Of a DNA stretch of 40,911 nt, positions 1 to 7,327 are shown one piece after another. How positions within the stretch are numbered: position 1 is the stretch's first letter; each line of letters opens with the position of its first letter. The stretch lies in NCBI GenBank assembly GCA_031127095.1, contig JARIEX010000014.1, positions 1 through 40,911 on the forward strand, given 5' to 3'. This DNA is from Gemmatimonadota bacterium (lineage in GTDB: Bacteria; Gemmatimonadota; Gemmatimonadetes; Gemmatimonadales; Gemmatimonadaceae). The notes under the pieces are model-generated. The model saw only the letters and a list, made by a program, of their open reading frames with translations. It made no database searches and was not told the origin of the DNA. Both the position numbers and the translations under genes were made by a program.

Positions 1-797
1 GGGCGCGCCAGATGCGGCAAGCCGCCGGGCTGCAGCTCCCGCAGATACCGCAACAGCGCCCCGGCCGCGCCCACGGCCGCCACATCATCACTGCCCAGGC
101 CGAAGCCTTCCAGCGACTGCACATCGAACTGGCGCGCGAGTTCATCGGCCGCTAGCTGGGCGTCGAACTCCCACCCTTCGCGCTCGGTCATGAGCACGTT
201 GTCCACCGCCGTCATCGCCGCCGCCAGCTCGGGGTGCGAGGCGCCACGCACCAGCAGCAGCTCGCGTGGCGCGAGACGGGCCAGCACCGCCGGCGCGTCC
301 ATCGGCGTCACGAGAAACAGACGCCATTCACCGGTAGAGAGGTCGGCCGCCGCGATTCCGATCTGATCGCGTGCCCCGTCGCGCGCGGCATCACGCCCGG
401 TCGCGATGGCGCACACGTAGTTCGCGCGCGCCCCATCCAGCAGATCATCGGCGAACACCGCACCCGGCGTGATCGTCTCCACGACTTCACGCTTCACTAG
501 CCCCTTGGCGAACTTCGGGTCTTCCACCTGCTCGCAGATCGCCACGCGGAAGCCCTGCCCTACCAGACGGCGCAGATATTCCGCCGCCGCCTTCACGGGA
601 ATACCTGCCAGCGGCACCTCCGCTGCGCCCCCGTTGTTGCGCGACGTGAGCGTCAGACCGATTGCCCGCGACGCCGTCTCGGCGTCGTCGTAGAACATTT
701 CGTAGAAGTCGCCCATCCGGAAAAACAGAATCGCGTCCTGATGGCGCGACTTGATCTCCCGGTACTGTTGCATCAACGGCGTGGCGGCACCACTCAC
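1..797 (-). CDS. mutS: DNA mismatch repair protein MutS, N-terminal part (gene runs off the window)
   Basis: MutS binds mismatched bases and starts mismatch repair. About 265 residues are visible. Near the N-terminus the protein reads TPLMQQY...GDFYEMFYDDA, the MutS domain I signature whose Phe-x-Glu inserts at the mismatch. This is followed by LAGIPVKAAAEYLRRLV and VAICEQVEDP, which are also typical of domain I, and then a domain II-like stretch. The remaining core, lever, clamp and ATPase domains (about 600 residues) lie beyond base 1. I chose the GTG at 797 because it overlaps the TGA of the upstream gene in a GTGA arrangement, which suggests translational coupling. An ATG eight codons further in is the alternative. 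The family assignment is secure; only the start codon is uncertain. Confidence 0.93.
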   Translation of the reverse strand, partial: MSGAATPLMQQYREIKSRHQDAILFFRMGDFYEMFYDDAETASRAIGLTLTSRNNGGAAEVPLAGIPVKAAAEYLRRLVGQGFRVAICEQVEDPKFAKGLVKREVVETITPGAVFADDLLDGARANYVCAIATGRDAARDGARDQIGIAAADLSTGEWRLFLVTPMDAPAVLARLAPRELLLVRGASHPELAAAMTAVDNVLMTEREGWEFDAQLAADELARQFDVQSLEGFGLGSDDVAAVGAAGALLRYLRELQPGGLPHLAR

Positions 798-1696
798 CGG
801 GCGGGCTCCGCCACGAAGCCGTCGTGCCCGCGCTTTTTCAGCGTCGCCAGCGCCGCGTTCGCGGCCGACCGCGTGGTGTAGTAGCCGGTCCGCACCCGGA
901 ACGGTTTCTCGGTGCCGTCGATGCGCGCGTCGATCGATTGCGTCGCGAAGCGGCGCACCGCCGCCTCCGCTTCGGCCCGCGTGTCGTACGCCGCCAGCTG
1001 CACCGAGTACCGTCCTGTGGTGCGATCGGCCGTGGCGCGATCACCGGCGGCGGGTGCAGGCGCCGGTGAGGGCGTCGCTAACGGCGCCGGAGCCGGCGTC
1101 GCCAGCATCGCCGACGTGCACCGGCGCTGCAATTCAGTGGACTGCAGGCGCAGTTCACCGTCGGGGATCTCCACCCCGCGCAACGAATCCAGCGCACGAC
1201 AGCCATTGGCCGTGTTGCGCTCGTCGAAGTAACTGCGCGTCATCCACAACAGTCCCTTCGTGCGGTAGCTGCCGCTCGGAAAGTCACGCAGCAGCCGCGC
1301 GAAATACACGCGTGCCTCGGCCGGATGCCCGCGCAGCATGTCGAGTTCACCCAAGCGGATCAGCGCATCGGGCGCACGCGGCGAGAGCGGAACCTCGATG
1401 ACCAAACGCTTCCAGTCACGCTCCGCCTCGCTCACGCGCTCGGCGAGCACGGCCCGCCAGTACAGCGCCTCCGCGTGCTCCATCGTGCCACGGGGCAGTA
1501 CGCCAACCAGTGAATCGAGCAAGGCGCGTGCGTCGGTCCCCTCGCCGGCATCGATCAGCGCGCGCGCGCGCGCGGTGGCGCGCTCCACCGCGGGTGCCAC
1601 CACAGGTGCCACCGCAGGTGACACTTGGGCCTGTACCGTCCCACCAAAGGACAGCAGCGCGAACACCGGCACCCATCGCCACGCGGACGATCGCAT
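794..1696 (-). CDS. Exported TPR-like protein with C-terminal SPOR domain
   Basis: Predicted 300-residue exported protein. Residues 1-24 form a signal peptide (MRSSAWRW followed by a hydrophobic core ending VQAQ). Residues about 35-160 are helical, alanine-rich, TPR-like repeats (for example ALIRLGELDMLRGHPAEAR). A Pro/Ala-rich linker follows. The last 75 residues match a SPOR domain (YSVQLAAYDTRAEAEAAVRRF... and a terminal LKKRGHDGFVAEP). SPOR domains bind denuded peptidoglycan, so a role in the envelope or at the division site is inferred. The open frame extends further upstream, but the ATG at 1696 overlaps the holA TGA as TGATG and begins a good signal sequence. It lies between holA and mutS, and its stop overlaps the mutS start. 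It may resemble YbgF/CpoB-type TPR proteins, but no specific family is recognised. Confidence 0.85.
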   Translation of the reverse strand: MRSSAWRWVPVFALLSFGGTVQAQVSPAVAPVVAPAVERATARARALIDAGEGTDARALLDSLVGVLPRGTMEHAEALYWRAVLAERVSEAERDWKRLVIEVPLSPRAPDALIRLGELDMLRGHPAEARVYFARLLRDFPSGSYRTKGLLWMTRSYFDERNTANGCRALDSLRGVEIPDGELRLQSTELQRRCTSAMLATPAPAPLATPSPAPAPAAGDRATADRTTGRYSVQLAAYDTRAEAEAAVRRFATQSIDARIDGTEKPFRVRTGYYTTRSAANAALATLKKRGHDGFVAEPAR

Positions 1697-2832
1697 CACG
1701 CCGCCTTCCGGCGTCGCATCGCACAGAGGCCCAGCACCAGCGACATCAGGATCTGTTCGTCGTTCGACACGGTCGATTCCTTGAGGGCGATATCCGCTTC
1801 CAACAGGAGCGCGAGCGCCTGTTCGCACGCCGATGCACTCCACTGGTCCGTCACTTTCGTCCACGCCGACGCCGCTTCCCCCCACGGCCGCCCCGGATAG
1901 CCACCGGTCTCCTTCAGGAACGCGAAGTATTCCTGCTGCAGCCGGTTGGTGGGCACACCGCCGTCACGACGCGCCCGACCGAGGGCCAGCGCAAACGCCT
2001 GCGTGCTCAACATCATCACCACCTGCACGGTGGACACTTTGGGCTGGCTGAGCACGTGACCAACCAATGCAACGGCGGCGGCGGCATCCTGCCGCGCCAC
2101 GGCGTCGAGCAGGTCGGTCACCGTCTCGCCACGGCGGATACCGACCACCGCCGAAACCATGTCCACGTCGATGCAAGCACGCGCCGGTACACCATCGGAC
2201 GGCATTGTGCCGCGGTCGGGCCCGGCATGCACGCCCAGCGCGTAGCTGGCGCACTTGTCGAGCTCGGACGCGAGCTGGTGGAGGTCATTACCGACCGCCT
2301 GCTGCAACAGTTGCGACGCGTCATCGGCAATGTCGGTGTGCAGCACCGTCGTCGCGTGATGGGTGATCCAGCGACGCACCCGTTCCGGCGTGAGCGGCGC
2401 GAATTCCAATGCGAGCGAGGCACCCGCCAGCGCGGCATCCACTTTCGTCCCGGCCGGACTCACCAGCAGCAATAGCGTGTCGGCCGCCGGTCGCGTGAGA
2501 TACCGGTCCAACTGCTGGCGTGCGGCCTTCTTGAGCGTCGTGACGTCACGGAGCACCACGGCGCGTCGTTCGGCCAGCATCGGCGGCGTGGAGAGCAGGC
2601 TACTCACCGTCTCCGCGTCGAGCTCGTTGGCACGGCGCACTTCGAGGTTGAAGTCGCGCGTGCCGGCGTCTATGGCGGCGTCGAGCAGTTCGCGCACCGC
2701 GCGGTCCTTGAGGTAATCGTCGTCGCCGTGCAGGTAGTACACCGGCGCGAAGGAGCGCGACTGGATCGCGGCCTGCACCACACGCTGTGGTGACGCTTCC
2801 TTGGCGGTAGTGGCAGGGGCGCGGGGCGGCAT
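1696..2832 (-). CDS. holA: DNA polymerase III subunit delta
   Basis: Delta is the clamp-loader subunit that opens the sliding clamp. The 378-residue length fits the family. The N-terminal pattern PVYYLHGDDDYLKDRAVRELLDA (about residues 30-52) is the usual HolA start. It is followed by LLSTPPMLAERRAVVLRDV and by the small helical middle domain (LTPERVRRWITHHA, then LLQQAVGNDLHQLASELDKCASYA). The C-terminal helical collar region (VALVGHVLSQ..., ALALLLEADIALKES) is also present. The ATG at 2832 lies 69 bp after the anti-sigma factor stop. Its own TGA overlaps the next ATG, so it is probably co-translated with the SPOR gene and mutS. Assignment is by sequence pattern and length, with good confidence. 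Confidence 0.92.
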   Translation of the reverse strand: MPPRAPATTAKEASPQRVVQAAIQSRSFAPVYYLHGDDDYLKDRAVRELLDAAIDAGTRDFNLEVRRANELDAETVSSLLSTPPMLAERRAVVLRDVTTLKKAARQQLDRYLTRPAADTLLLLVSPAGTKVDAALAGASLALEFAPLTPERVRRWITHHATTVLHTDIADDASQLLQQAVGNDLHQLASELDKCASYALGVHAGPDRGTMPSDGVPARACIDVDMVSAVVGIRRGETVTDLLDAVARQDAAAAVALVGHVLSQPKVSTVQVVMMLSTQAFALALGRARRDGGVPTNRLQQEYFAFLKETGGYPGRPWGEAASAWTKVTDQWSASACEQALALLLEADIALKESTVSNDEQILMSLVLGLCAMRRRKAA

Positions 2833-2851
2833 CCGTCAAAGATAAGGGAGC

Positions 2852-2872
2852 GGAGCCCCCCGGGGCGGCTCC
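2852..2872 (-). other. GC-rich hairpin between the anti-sigma gene and holA
   Basis: The bottom strand can pair GGAGCC with GGCTCC across a 9-nt C/G-rich loop, in the 69-bp gap after the anti-sigma factor gene. No strong T-tract follows, so it is at best a weak or Rho-assisted terminator, or an attenuator ahead of holA. Confidence 0.3.
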
Positions 2873-2901
2873 CCTGACGCGACGACGCTGATGCGACGAC
2901 G

Positions 2902-3531
2902 CTAGCGCGCGACGGAGAAGGTCGTGAGCGTGAAGTCGGGGTGCATATAGTGCGGGGGGGCGTCCTCGATGAGCAGCGCAGCCGGCCACACGGGATTCCC
3001 GGTGGACATTGCCTGCATCAGTTCGGGCGTGATGTACGGCGCCGGCGTGGGCATGGCGGGCTGCGAGGCGATCACCGGCTGGATCGACAGCGTCGAGGCG
3101 GGCGGCACCCCCCACCCCCGCCACGCGTACGCCCCGAGCATGGCGCCCGCCGCGGCGGCGACCATCAGGCGCGACGTGATCCGGCGCCCATCCGGTGCAG
3201 GGAGCGGCCGCGTCGGATCGGCACCCCAGTGGCGGGGAAATGCGGTACCGGCAGCCTGCGCCGTGCGCGACTCATCACGGCACTCGGCCAGACGCGCCCG
3301 TAGACGGGCCTGAAACTCGACACTGGGTGTGACCGTGGGCAGACTGCGCGCCACCATCAACGATCGGCGCACCAACGTGTCGTGGGCCGCACAACCGTCG
3401 CACACCATCACGTGATGTTGTGCCCTGGTCATGTCGTCACCCGGCATCGTGTCGTCCAGATAAGCCAGGTGCTGTTTACGGAAGCTCTTGCAGTCCATCG
3501 GTGCGCGGTTCATCGGTGTCTGGGACAGCAT
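2902..3531 (-). CDS. Putative zinc-finger, membrane-anchored anti-sigma factor
   Basis: 209-residue protein. The N-terminus contains an anti-sigma zinc-finger pattern: Cys14, His21, then H-x3-C-x2-C (His40, Cys44, Cys47) followed by a helical segment rich in Arg and Leu. One hydrophobic segment at about residues 118-137 (LMVAAAAGAMLGAYAW) predicts a single transmembrane helix, leaving about 70 residues outside. The family holds an ECF sigma factor inactive at the membrane until a signal releases it. The sigma factor encoded just upstream on the same strand is the obvious partner, although the two genes are separated by 227 bp instead of overlapping as usual. ATGs occur at codons 1, 7 and 12. 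No strong ribosome site chooses among them, so the start is uncertain. Confidence 0.8.
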   Translation of the reverse strand: MLSQTPMNRAPMDCKSFRKQHLAYLDDTMPGDDMTRAQHHVMVCDGCAAHDTLVRRSLMVARSLPTVTPSVEFQARLRARLAECRDESRTAQAAGTAFPRHWGADPTRPLPAPDGRRITSRLMVAAAAGAMLGAYAWRGWGVPPASTLSIQPVIASQPAMPTPAPYITPELMQAMSTGNPVWPAALLIEDAPPHYMHPDFTLTTFSVAR

Positions 3532-3647
3532 GTACGCTCGTCAATCGGCGATTCGGGGACAGCCGCAGCCGCCGGCTCGACGATCGCATGGCACGATACC
3601 CGTGGCGGCGAGCGCGGTTCCGCCACGTCGCCCCTATGGAAACGCCT

Positions 3648-3679
3648 CGCCCCCGCCACGGCAATACCGGACGGGGGCG
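3648..3679 (-). other. Inverted repeat between sigma and anti-sigma genes
   Basis: An 8-bp perfect stem (CGCCCCCG with CGGGGGCG) encloses a 16-nt loop in the 227-bp spacer between the sigma and anti-sigma genes. It could attenuate transcription of the anti-sigma gene. There is no T-tract. I see no convincing small gene in this spacer. Confidence 0.35.
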
Positions 3680-3758
3680 ATACAGCCGATGCTTCAGTTG
3701 TGAGATGCTTTCCGGTCTGCATCCGATCGCACCCGTGAGCAACGGGCGGCGTGTCGGC

Positions 3759-4403
3759 CTAGCGCACCAGCGGCGCGATGATGTCTGCGAAGGCGGTCCG
3801 TGCCCGGTTGAGTCGCGACTTGACCGTACCCAGGTTCACGCCGGTGATCTCGGCGATCTCCTCGTACGACTTCCCTTCGAGTTCGCGCAACACGAACACC
3901 TCACGATGATGCGCCGGCAACTGCCCCACGGACTGCTCGACCATCTCCCGCAGGTGGCGCTTGCGGAACATGTCGTCCGGACGCGTATGCGTGTCTTCGA
4001 ACTGCAACGGCCGGTCCTCGTCCTCGAACTTGGCCTTGATCGTCTGGAACAGCACCAGCGGATTGCGGGAGCGGTTGCGCAGCTCGTTCTTCGCCAGGTT
4101 CGACGCGATCGTGTAGATCCACGTCGAGAACTTCTTGGAGCGATCAAAACGGCCGATGTGGCGGTACACCCGGATGAAGACCTCTTGCACAAGGTCTTCC
4201 GCCCGGTCCCGATCACCGATCGTGCGGTAGATGAAGTTCAGCAGCCGACCCTGATACCGGTCGACGAGCTCTTCGAAGGCACGTTCCTCGCCGCCGAGGA
4301 ACGCCGACACCACATCACCATCCTCGAGCGTGCGCAGGTGCTCGCGCACCGACACGGCAGGGGTACTCTGTGAGGTCAGTTTCGTGCGAGCCAGCTCGGC
4401 CAT
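3759..4403 (-). CDS. RNA polymerase sigma factor, ECF (sigma-70 family, RpoE-like)
   Basis: 214-residue sigma factor with only regions 2 and 4. Region 2 spans about residues 40-110 (FEELVDRYQ..., DRAEDLVQEVFIRVYRHI, FSTWIYTIASNLAKNELR) and binds core polymerase and the -10 element. Region 4 spans about 158-205 (QLPAHHREVFVLRELEGKSYEEIA, then GTVKSRLNRAR), the -35 helix-turn-helix. The longer frame reaches 4454, but the ATG at 4403 has a strong GGAGGAGG ribosome site nine bases upstream, so I start there. A zinc-finger anti-sigma gene follows downstream. The role is presumably an envelope or stress response; the regulon cannot be read from this window. Confidence 0.92.
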   Translation of the reverse strand: MAELARTKLTSQSTPAVSVREHLRTLEDGDVVSAFLGGEERAFEELVDRYQGRLLNFIYRTIGDRDRAEDLVQEVFIRVYRHIGRFDRSKKFSTWIYTIASNLAKNELRNRSRNPLVLFQTIKAKFEDEDRPLQFEDTHTRPDDMFRKRHLREMVEQSVGQLPAHHREVFVLRELEGKSYEEIAEITGVNLGTVKSRLNRARTAFADIIAPLVR

Positions 4404-4412
4404 GGATCGAGT

Positions 4413-4420
4413 CCTCCTCC
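4413..4420 (-). promoter_or_regulatory. Strong ribosome binding site of the sigma factor gene
   Basis: The bottom strand reads GGAGGAGG, nine bases before the ATG at 4403. It decides the start of the sigma gene, and it is unusually strong for this window, where most genes have weak or coupled initiation. Confidence 0.75.
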
Positions 4421-4667
4421 AGCGGTGACGCGAGTCGGCAGACTCACGGGGCACCGACCAGACCGCCGGACGATCCGGACAACCATGTCAGTGCACACCA
4501 GGAGTAGGTGCATAGTGCGTGCCGCTGGGACCTTTTCGGAACAAATCAATCTAACACATTGATATACAACGGCTTACAACGATCCCACGAACATCACACG
4601 ACACACGCCGCCGTCTCATTCCGACTCGATTGTCCCGAATTGAGGACAATCGAAGAGGACAGATCTG
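4421..4667. other. Intergenic region upstream of the sigma factor, relatively AT-rich
   Basis: No gene is seen here. The stretch 4535-4580 is markedly AT-rich against the GC-rich background and lies upstream of the sigma gene, so its promoter is probably here. On the bottom strand a TTGTAA hexamer lies 17 bp before TGTTAG, which is a weak housekeeping-type match. A GTTCC followed by AAAAGGTC is also visible but I could not pair it with a convincing ECF -10 element. A 12-bp perfect palindrome, GACAGATCTGTC, at 4658-4669 overlaps the stop codon of the Nudix gene. Confidence 0.4.
4627..4652 (-). terminator. Perfect 9-bp hairpin after the Nudix gene, possible terminator
   Basis: CGATTGTCC and GGACAATCG form a perfect 9-bp stem with an 8-nt loop, beginning 15 bases after the Nudix stop codon. 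No T-run follows on the bottom strand, so it is not a canonical intrinsic terminator. It could also be an operator for the sigma gene. Confidence 0.45.
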
Positions 4668-5216
4668 TCAGTTGAGCCGGAATCCGGCCGTGTAGAGCAG
4701 CGCGAGCGCCGTCTTGGCATCCTGAATCTCACCTTGCTCGATCATGGACAGCGCCCGTGACAGCTTGGTTGGGGCCAGCTCCATGAACTCGTCCGCTTCC
4801 CGTTTCGCCTCGCCGGCCACGAGTCCGGTGGCCACGAACAAATGGATCTTCTCGTCGGTAAAGCCCGGGGTCGTGAACATCGTGAACAGATGCTCCACGC
4901 GGGCGGCGGTGTATCCGGTTTCCTCCGCCAGTTCACGATGGGCACAGGCCAGCGGGGCCTCACCGGGATCGAGACGACCGGCCGGGATCTCGTACAGGTA
5001 CCCCTCGGCGGCGTAGCGGTACTGCCGAATCAGCAGGACCTCTGGGTCATCGTCGAGGTCGCCCAGGAGCGGCACCACGGCGCTCGCCCCCGGGTGACGT
5101 ACCATCTCGAGCTCCCCCGTCGACCCATCAGGAAAGCGCACCGTGTCGAGGTCGATCGAGATCACGCGCCCGGTGTAGCCGCGCGTCCCGCTAATCTTGC
5201 CGGGGCCGTCGCTCAT
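4668..5216 (-). CDS. Nudix hydrolase, probable ADP-ribose pyrophosphatase
   Basis: 182-residue Nudix enzyme. The Nudix box is intact at residues 80-102: G80, five residues, E86, seven residues, then R94-E95-L96-x-E98-E99-x-G101. Upstream, VLLIRQYRYAAEGYLYEIPAG matches the ADP-ribose/NDP-sugar pyrophosphatase subgroup, as does the following FTMFTTPGFTDEKIHLFVA. The expected reaction is hydrolysis of ADP-ribose to AMP and ribose 5-phosphate in the cytoplasm. The ATG overlaps the TGA of the SET-domain gene by four bases, so the two are likely co-translated. Exact substrate specificity is inference. Confidence 0.88.
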   Translation of the reverse strand: MSDGPGKISGTRGYTGRVISIDLDTVRFPDGSTGELEMVRHPGASAVVPLLGDLDDDPEVLLIRQYRYAAEGYLYEIPAGRLDPGEAPLACAHRELAEETGYTAARVEHLFTMFTTPGFTDEKIHLFVATGLVAGEAKREADEFMELAPTKLSRALSMIEQGEIQDAKTALALLYTAGFRLN

Positions 5217-5884
5217 CGGGGCTGCTTGGCCGGCGCCTTCTTACTGGCCGCCTTTTTGAGGGATGCCTTCTTCGCGCCGGGCTTCACCCCTTTCTTCGGC
5301 TTTTTGGGCAGGGGCACATCGTTGCCGGCCAGCCACTGCTTGATCGTCGGACGCAGATACACCGGAATCCGCAGGATCGTCCCGCGGCACTTCGCCGTGC
5401 CGCAGCGACAGGCGTAGTAGCGCACGTCCTCCGGCTCGTACTCGTCCTGCCACTCGAAGCGGTAATCGTAGGCGAGCTCCGTTTCCGGCGTGATCGCCTT
5501 GATCGCCTTGATCCAGATGTGACCGTCCTCGATCTCGGTCTCGCAGTTCGGATCGCACGAGTGATTGATGAAGCGCGCATCGTTCCCGCCGTAGCGCGCG
5601 TCGAGCACGGTGTCATCATCGAGCACGAACAGGAACGTGTGGTGCCGGCCCTCGTTGTCGTCGTACCGACGATCGGCTTCCTCGTGCGTGATCGGCTGCC
5701 CCCAGTACTCGTCGATCTTCTTGCCCTTGCGGATCGGCAGCAGCGCGAAGGCGCCGCGCCCCTGGATTTTCGAGCGGCGCACCTCGTAGTACGGCGACTT
5801 CGGCGGCTTTACGCGCTTCGGAGCCTTCGGCACGGCAGGCGTCTTCACGGCAGGCGTCTTCACAGACTTCTTGGCTGGCGACAC
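5213..5884 (-). CDS. SET-domain protein lysine methyltransferase-like, with lysine-rich tails
   Basis: 223 residues. The SET domain runs from about 32 to 145: GRGAF at 42-46, NHSCDPN at 107-113 (S-adenosylmethionine/active-site motif) and AYDYRF at 138-143. A post-SET-type cysteine cluster C159-x-C161-x4-C166 follows and, with the Cys of NHSC, could bind zinc. Both ends are low-complexity and basic: residues 1-30 contain PAVKTPAVPKAPKR, and residues 190-223 are a run of KKxxKK, PAKK and KKAA motifs like histone H1-type tails. The likely reaction is lysine methylation of a protein. Such genes are scattered in bacteria and are best known from chlamydiae. The GTG at 5884 lies six bases after the M16 stop. 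The real target is unknown; the gene's own tails are plausible substrates. Confidence 0.87.
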   Translation of the reverse strand: MSPAKKSVKTPAVKTPAVPKAPKRVKPPKSPYYEVRRSKIQGRGAFALLPIRKGKKIDEYWGQPITHEEADRRYDDNEGRHHTFLFVLDDDTVLDARYGGNDARFINHSCDPNCETEIEDGHIWIKAIKAITPETELAYDYRFEWQDEYEPEDVRYYACRCGTAKCRGTILRIPVYLRPTIKQWLAGNDVPLPKKPKKGVKPGAKKASLKKAASKKAPAKQPR

Positions 5885-5890
5885 GTCGAT

Positions 5891-7327
5891 TCAGGAGGAT
5901 GAGGAGGAAGACACGGGCACGACAGCGACATCGTCGTCTGCCGGGTCGTATACGATGACGGGTCCGAGGTGCAGCGCCTCGACCGATGCACGGATCGCAC
6001 TGGCATCACCCACCACCACGACTTGCAACCGGCTCGGATCGAGGTGCGTCTGCGCCACCCGCAACACGTCCTGCGCGGTGACGGCCTTCACCCGGTCGCG
6101 GTACGTGTCGAAGTAGTTCGTAGGCAGGCGGAAGATCTCCACGTTCGCGAGGCCACCCGCCACCTCGGCGGTGGTCTCGAACCGGATCGGAAAGACCCCC
6201 ACGAGATAGCTCGTGGCCAGTGACAGCTCGGCCTCAGACACCGGGGCCTCGCGGATGCGCGTGAATTCCAGCGCGATCTCGCGCAGGGCATCGGCGGTCA
6301 CCACCGTTTCCACGGCCGTGGAGATCTCGAACGGACTCGCCGCGCGGCGCCAGTCGAACGCCGAGTGCGCGCCGTAGGTGTACGCATGCACTTCGCGCAG
6401 ATTCAGATTGAGCCGCGACGAAAACAGTCCGCCCAGAATCGCGTTCATCACCACCACGGGGAAGTAGTCCTCGTGCAGGCGCGGAATCGCCACGTGGCCC
6501 ACGCGCACTTCCGACTGCGACGCGTCCGGCTTGTGCACCAGATGCACGCGCGGCTCTGCATAGCGCTGCGCATCGAGCGGTTCCGTGACCGGCGGCGCGT
6601 TACCGGTCCAGTCACCGAAGTGCGTGCTCGCCAGTTTCACGGCGCGCTCCACATCGATGTCACCCACGATCATCAACGCCGTCGCGTCGGGACGATAGAA
6701 CTCGGCGTGATACGCCTCCACGCGCTCGCGGGTGAGTCGCATGATGCTCGCTTCGTCACCACCGGCCAATCGCGCGAAGCGCGACGCTTTCTGATACAGC
6801 AGGCGCGAGAAGAACACGTCCGACAGCCCGCGCGGTTCGGCCCGCAGTTGCGCGAGATCGGCCAGACGCTCGCCGCGCATGCGCTCCAGCTCCGACTCCG
6901 GAAAGGCGGGATGGCGCAGCACTTCCGACAGCACCGCCACGGCATCGTCGATCCGGCTGGACAACGCCGTGATCTGCACGATCGCCGAGTCCCAGTCGGC
7001 GCCGGTGTCGAGCGTCGTGCCCAGCATCTCGAGACGCGACGTGAGCTCGAGCGCGTTCATGTCACGCGTCCCTTCTGCCAACGCCCGCGTGGTGAGCTGC
7101 GCGAGCCCTTCGTAGTCGCGCGGATCGCGCGTGGCGCCCGCCTCGACAACGGCCAGCGTGGTCACCACCGGATACGCCGGCACCGAGGCCACGATCACCC
7201 GCAGGCCGTTGGCCAGAATGCGCGTCGCGAAGTGCGGAAACCGGTAGTCGCTCGGCGTGCCGGCGACGGGGCGCGGCGGCGCGGGCGGGGTCTCGGTCAT
7301 GGCGACGGTGGAGAGTGAATCGGTCAC
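5891..7327 (-). CDS. M16 family peptidase homologue lacking the zinc motif (regulatory partner)
   Basis: 478 residues with the overall M16 (pitrilysin/processing-peptidase) fold. It has an N-terminal FATRILANGLRVIVASVPAYPVVTTLAVVEAG strand region and a C-terminal half containing SEVRVGHVAIPR and a long DVLRVAQTHLDPSRLQVVVVGD. Where active members have HxxEH it reads LAQLTTRAL, so zinc ligands and the catalytic Glu are missing. Such inactive subunits pair with an active M16 subunit, and one is encoded immediately upstream. The C-terminus ends in an Asp/Val then poly-Ser run. The GTG at 7327 overlaps the upstream TGA (GTGA). An ATG ten codons later is the alternative start. There is no signal peptide, so a cytoplasmic location is likely. 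Confidence 0.88.
   Translation of the reverse strand: MTDSLSTVAMTETPPAPPRPVAGTPSDYRFPHFATRILANGLRVIVASVPAYPVVTTLAVVEAGATRDPRDYEGLAQLTTRALAEGTRDMNALELTSRLEMLGTTLDTGADWDSAIVQITALSSRIDDAVAVLSEVLRHPAFPESELERMRGERLADLAQLRAEPRGLSDVFFSRLLYQKASRFARLAGGDEASIMRLTRERVEAYHAEFYRPDATALMIVGDIDVERAVKLASTHFGDWTGNAPPVTEPLDAQRYAEPRVHLVHKPDASQSEVRVGHVAIPRLHEDYFPVVVMNAILGGLFSSRLNLNLREVHAYTYGAHSAFDWRRAASPFEISTAVETVVTADALREIALEFTRIREAPVSEAELSLATSYLVGVFPIRFETTAEVAGGLANVEIFRLPTNYFDTYRDRVKAVTAQDVLRVAQTHLDPSRLQVVVVGDASAIRASVEALHLGPVIVYDPADDDVAVVPVSSSSSS

Noticed and set aside
1557-1585. Run of alternating CG dinucleotides, possible Z-DNA
   Set aside because: It is within the coding sequence of the SPOR protein (an Ala/Arg-rich stretch) and explained by codon use in GC-rich DNA.
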